From contig JAISVU010000314.1 in assembly GCA_031271375.1 (NCBI GenBank), positions 1 through 6,830 on the forward strand: DNA of 6,830 nt, in the 5' to 3' direction. The notes under the pieces were generated by a model. The model was not told the origin of the DNA. It did not search any database and saw only the letters and a list, made by a program, of their open reading frames with translations. Positions within the stretch are counted from its first letter, which is position 1; every line of letters begins with the position of its first letter. Source of the DNA: Clostridiales bacterium (GTDB lineage: Bacteria; Bacillota; Clostridia; Lachnospirales; WRAX01). Shown here in pieces: positions 4,897-6,830 of the stretch. Made by a program: the position numbers and the translations under genes.

Positions 4897-6165
4897 ATGC
4901 AAGAAACGGCAACACCGACAGAAACCGCAATACTTGCGGGCATTGACGATAAAGAATGTATCGGCCTGTACGGCGATATAAGCGAACAGCTGGACGAGCT
5001 CGCGGAGCTTGCGGCCACTGCGGGAGCAACGGTGAAGGGACGCCTCACCCAGCGGCGGGAGAATGTTCACCCGGGGCACTACCTGGGCAAGGGTAAGATA
5101 GAGGAGTTAAAAGACCTAGCGATAAGCGAATGGGCGAGCATGGTTATATGTAACGACGAGTTGAGCCCCGCCCAGCTCCGCAACCTTTCGGACATGCTAA
5201 ACATGAAGGTTCTGGATCGGACGGCCTTGATTCTGGACATCTTCGCGATGCGTGCAAGGAGCGCCGAAGGCAAGGTTCAAGTGGAGATGGCCCAGCTTAA
5301 ATACAGGCTTTCGCATTTGACCGGGGCAGGCAGGGCTATGTCAAGGCTGGGCGGAGGCATCGGCACCAGAGGCCCGGGTGAAACGAAGCTGGAGACGGAT
5401 CGCCGTCAGATACGAGAAAAGCTGACCAGGCTCCGCAGGGAACTGGCGGAGATTAGAGACCGCAGAAGACTGCTGCGTCATAACCGTGAACGCTCCGGCA
5501 TACCGGTTATTTCGCTTGTCGGGTACACTAACGCGGGGAAGTCCACATTGATGCGCCTGCTGTCCGGGGCCGATGTGTTTGTGGAGGATAAGCTCTTCGC
5601 TACGCTGGACGCCACCACAAGAAAGATAGAGCTGGGGACCGCGGAGGTGCTGTTGACCGACACTGTTGGCTTTATCCAAAAGCTCCCAGCCGATCTTGTT
5701 GAGGCTTTCAAATCCACGCTGGAGGAACTCAAGTACGCAGACATTCTGCTGCATGTCGTGGACGTGTCAAACCCGGCGCATCAGAATCATATGGGCGTGG
5801 TTTACCAAACGCTGGCAAGCCTTGAGATAGGCGGAAAACCGGTGATAACCGTATATAATAAGACGGACAAATTGGATAGGGATAACCAGGCAGTCCTGCT
5901 AGCGGATCCCAGAGCCGAGGTTTGCGTCCGCACCGCCGCTGTGAACAGAACTGGGCGCGACGAACTCCTTAACGCGATGGATACGGTGCTCCAGTCACTG
6001 CGCCGGAGCATAACCGTGCTGCTGCCCTTTAGTCAAGGATGGCTTATGGATTATGCCCATAAAAACTGCAATGTCATCAGCAGAGAGCATACCCAGGACG
6101 GGGTTTTACTGGAGCTGTACGCCGAGGGAGAGGCGCTGGGAAGATTGAGGGAGTTGATGACCTGA
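4897..6165 (+). CDS. hflX: GTPase HflX
   Basis: Ribosome-associated GTPase of 422 residues, the family's normal length. The N-terminal HflX domain (about 12-195) shows GHYLGKGKIEEL, the ND-E-LSP motif (86-91), DRTALILDIFA.RA and the glycine-rich GGGIGTRGPGETKLE (152-166), then a charged helical linker (about 168-198). The G domain has G1 GYTNAGKST (209-217), the G2-region threonines in ATLDATTR (235-242), G3 DTVGF (255-259), G4 NKTD (321-324) and a G5-like T-A (346-347). A small C-terminal domain follows (about 370-422). HflX splits stalled 70S ribosomes, including after heat or antibiotic stress. Start: GGAGG (4887-4891), 5 nt before ATG. It is transcribed alone from an extended -10 promoter; no clear terminator follows. 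Confidence 0.97.
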   Translation: MQETATPTETAILAGIDDKECIGLYGDISEQLDELAELAATAGATVKGRLTQRRENVHPGHYLGKGKIEELKDLAISEWASMVICNDELSPAQLRNLSDMLNMKVLDRTALILDIFAMRARSAEGKVQVEMAQLKYRLSHLTGAGRAMSRLGGGIGTRGPGETKLETDRRQIREKLTRLRRELAEIRDRRRLLRHNRERSGIPVISLVGYTNAGKSTLMRLLSGADVFVEDKLFATLDATTRKIELGTAEVLLTDTVGFIQKLPADLVEAFKSTLEELKYADILLHVVDVSNPAHQNHMGVVYQTLASLEIGGKPVITVYNKTDKLDRDNQAVLLADPRAEVCVRTAAVNRTGRDELLNAMDTVLQSLRRSITVLLPFSQGWLMDYAHKNCNVISREHTQDGVLLELYAEGEALGRLRELMT

Positions 6166-6398
6166 AATTATTCTTACACGAATTACCTTAGATTGTTCCA
6201 AACATTTGCTACGTGTGCGAGCAAAAAAGGCTTCCAGATACTACAAGAGCAGTATTTCCGCGCCACAGCCCAATAAACGTATAATAAACTGGCGGCAGCG
6301 CAACCAATGTACAAATAATCAACACAACACTTTGACGGCCAGTAAAATAAAATATGGCTATCCAGACGGCTCATAATCCCTAAACTAATTTTTATTTT
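6166..6398. other. Intergenic stretch without a recognisable gene
   Basis: The sequence after hflX is more AT-rich than the genes and shows no ORF with a ribosome-binding site on either strand. The only small structure is TTTGCT (6205-6210) with AGCAAA (6220-6225) around nine bases, too weak and without a T-run to be called the hflX terminator. Confidence 0.6.
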
Positions 6399-6426
6399 CT
6401 CTCTGTGCCTCTGTGCCTCCGTGTGA
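6399..6426 (-). repeat. Intergenic repeat, cacagaggcacagag type, copy 1
   Basis: Three tandem 8-mers, CTCTGTGC, CTCTGTGC and CTCCGTGT (6401-6424), form the core. Read on the minus strand this is the familiar scattered repeat whose accidental translation gives TEAQRHRE-like peptides in many unrelated genomes. It is inverted relative to copy 2: 23 of 26 positions (6401-6426 against 6501-6526) are complementary, and the three differences are transitions. Confidence 0.75.
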
Positions 6427-6499
6427 GAAAAAAACATCCGGCTTGCAGGAGAGTCCCGTGTGCCGCTGTTTTTAGTCTCTTCCATGTGATTTTTATTAT

Positions 6500-6530
6500 T
6501 TCACACAGAGGCACAGAGACACGGAGGAAA
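6500..6530 (+). repeat. Intergenic repeat, cacagaggcacagag type, copy 2
   Basis: TCACACAGAGGCACAGAG, then ACACGGAGGAAA, is the second copy, in opposite orientation to copy 1, with 74 nt between the cores. Together they could form a 26-bp imperfect hairpin in RNA or a cruciform. The spacer contains no ORF of note. No transposase is near, so a MITE-like element or a simple intergenic repeat pair fits best. Confidence 0.75.
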
Positions 6531-6558
6531 AGAGGTTAGGAGAAGAACTTAGCATATT

Positions 6559-6713
6559 TAGCTGTTATGAGGCAATTGGATAGTCATTAAATAAAATATC
6601 CAACCTATAAAATATTAATGTCAACAACTTAATCCCCACGCTCTGGGAGCGCCACGGTGAACGAAAATAACGTTGTGGTCACAGAGCGTGGATTTTTGTA
6701 CAGATAACAGCTA
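6559..6713. ncRNA. Candidate structured RNA with nested inverted repeats
   Basis: TAGCTGTTAT (6559-6568) and ATAACAGCTA (6704-6713) are perfect 10-bp complements bracketing 135 nt. Inside lie TTGGATA (6576-6582) with TATCCAA (6597-6603), and the strong hairpin at 6636-6691. All three stems are compatible with one another and would form a three-way junction. There is no ORF with a good ribosome-binding site. This could be a small RNA, the core of a small mobile element, or chance complementarity in AT-rich DNA. The strand is not settled; the T-run after the third stem favours plus. Confidence 0.35.
6636..6697 (+). terminator. Terminator-like long hairpin
   Basis: CCACGCTCTG (6636-6645) pairs perfectly with CAGAGCGTGG (6682-6691). 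The interior continues with CCAC (6652-6655) to GTGG (6675-6678) and AACG (6660-6663) to CGTT (6671-6674) around the loop AAAATAA. Five T's (6693-6697) follow after one A. It is too far from hflX (about 470 nt) to be an obvious 3' end for it, so it may end an unannotated transcript that starts in 6530-6630. Confidence 0.55.
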
Positions 6714-6719
6714 TAATCA

Positions 6720-6819
6720 CCCTAACGGCATCAGCTCGGTTTTTCTTTGGGCTACGAGCTCGAAACTTAATCAGGGAAAGGCCCCCGCATCGCACCGCGG
6801 ATTGTTCCATGCCTTAGGG
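6720..6819. ncRNA. Candidate structured RNA element closed by an 11-bp stem
   Basis: CCCTAA (6720-6725) pairs with TTAGGG (6814-6819) and, after one bulged C, GGCAT (6727-6731) with ATGCC (6809-6813). Within this closing stem are AGCTCG (6733-6738) with CGAGCT (6755-6760), and CCGC (6785-6788) with GCGG (6797-6800). GC content rises compared with the bases to the left. I recognise no tmRNA, 6S, RNase P, SRP or riboswitch signature. The edge of the window at 6830 cuts off whatever lies downstream, so a leader region of the next gene is equally possible. Confidence 0.35.
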
Positions 6820-6830
6820 CGAAAGGACGC

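Noticed and set aside
6183..6485. A 100-codon minus-strand ORF after hflX
   Set aside because: It contains the accidental TEAQRHRE peptide of the intergenic repeat, has no ribosome-binding site, and shows no domain pattern; it is a false ORF.
6712..6717. TATAAT as promoter of the right-edge element
   Set aside because: No -35 match at 15-19 nt, and transcription would begin inside the closing stem and destroy it.
6781..6830. T-box antiterminator, suggested by the ACCGCGG string
   Set aside because: The preceding bases do not give the required TGGNACC bulge, and no stem I with specifier loop is visible upstream.
6692..6830. Group IIC intron inserted after a terminator
   Set aside because: Such introns do insert just past terminator T-runs, but the sequence after the T's (GTACAG) does not match the GTGYG 5' consensus, and no intron-encoded reverse transcriptase is visible.

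Overview
The window looks like an accessory-rich stretch of a spore-forming Firmicutes (Clostridia) chromosome with mid-range GC. The evidence is the company of genes: an EndoA/MazF-type RNase whose protein sequence is very close to the Bacillus subtilis form, a YdcC/GerS-like lipoprotein directly upstream of it, an HflX GTPase, an ABC-F ATPase, and strong Shine-Dalgarno sites (AGGAGGG, GGAGG, AAGGAG). No taxon below class can be fixed from the sequence alone.

Layout. Positions 1-65 hold the first codons of a minus-strand gene that leaves the window, probably an ABC-type ATPase. Positions 247-607 are a long regulatory region on the plus strand. A promoter (TTGACA, 17 nt, TAATAT) sits in a perfect 9-bp dyad. 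It is followed by a 29-codon leader ORF, several mutually exclusive hairpins and an intrinsic terminator ending 33 nt before the ABC-F gene. This is the arrangement expected of ribosome-controlled transcription attenuation of an antibiotic-responsive ABC-F protein. Next come the ABC-F gene (608-2143), a LolA-fold lipoprotein (2208-2843) and an EndoA/MazF endoribonuclease (2951-3295). In B. subtilis the last two flank alr and the antitoxin ndoAI; here both intervening genes are absent and only a 13-codon ORF lies between. A hairpin at 3337-3380 separates these genes from two convergent minus-strand genes: a roughly 11-TM GT-C-like membrane protein (3594-4808) and, downstream of it, a 70-residue one-TM protein (3356-3568). 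The membrane-protein gene diverges from hflX (4897-6165) across an 88-bp gap in which the two predicted -10 boxes overlap.

The last 665 bases (6166-6830) hold no convincing gene. They contain an inverted pair of the cacagaggcacagag-type intergenic repeat and, further right, a dense set of nested complementary segments (6559-6713 and 6720-6819). These look like structured RNA or a small non-coding element, with one terminator-like hairpin (6636-6697).

How the parts work together: the ABC-F protein and HflX both act on ribosomes (rescue of blocked or stalled ribosomes), and MazF cleaves mRNA, so the window is enriched in translation-stress functions. Only the lipoprotein-MazF neighbourhood is a known conserved pair; the rest may be coincidental. 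The best candidates for something undescribed are the ABC-F attenuator with its basic leader peptide, the apparently antitoxin-less MazF, and the structured right end.
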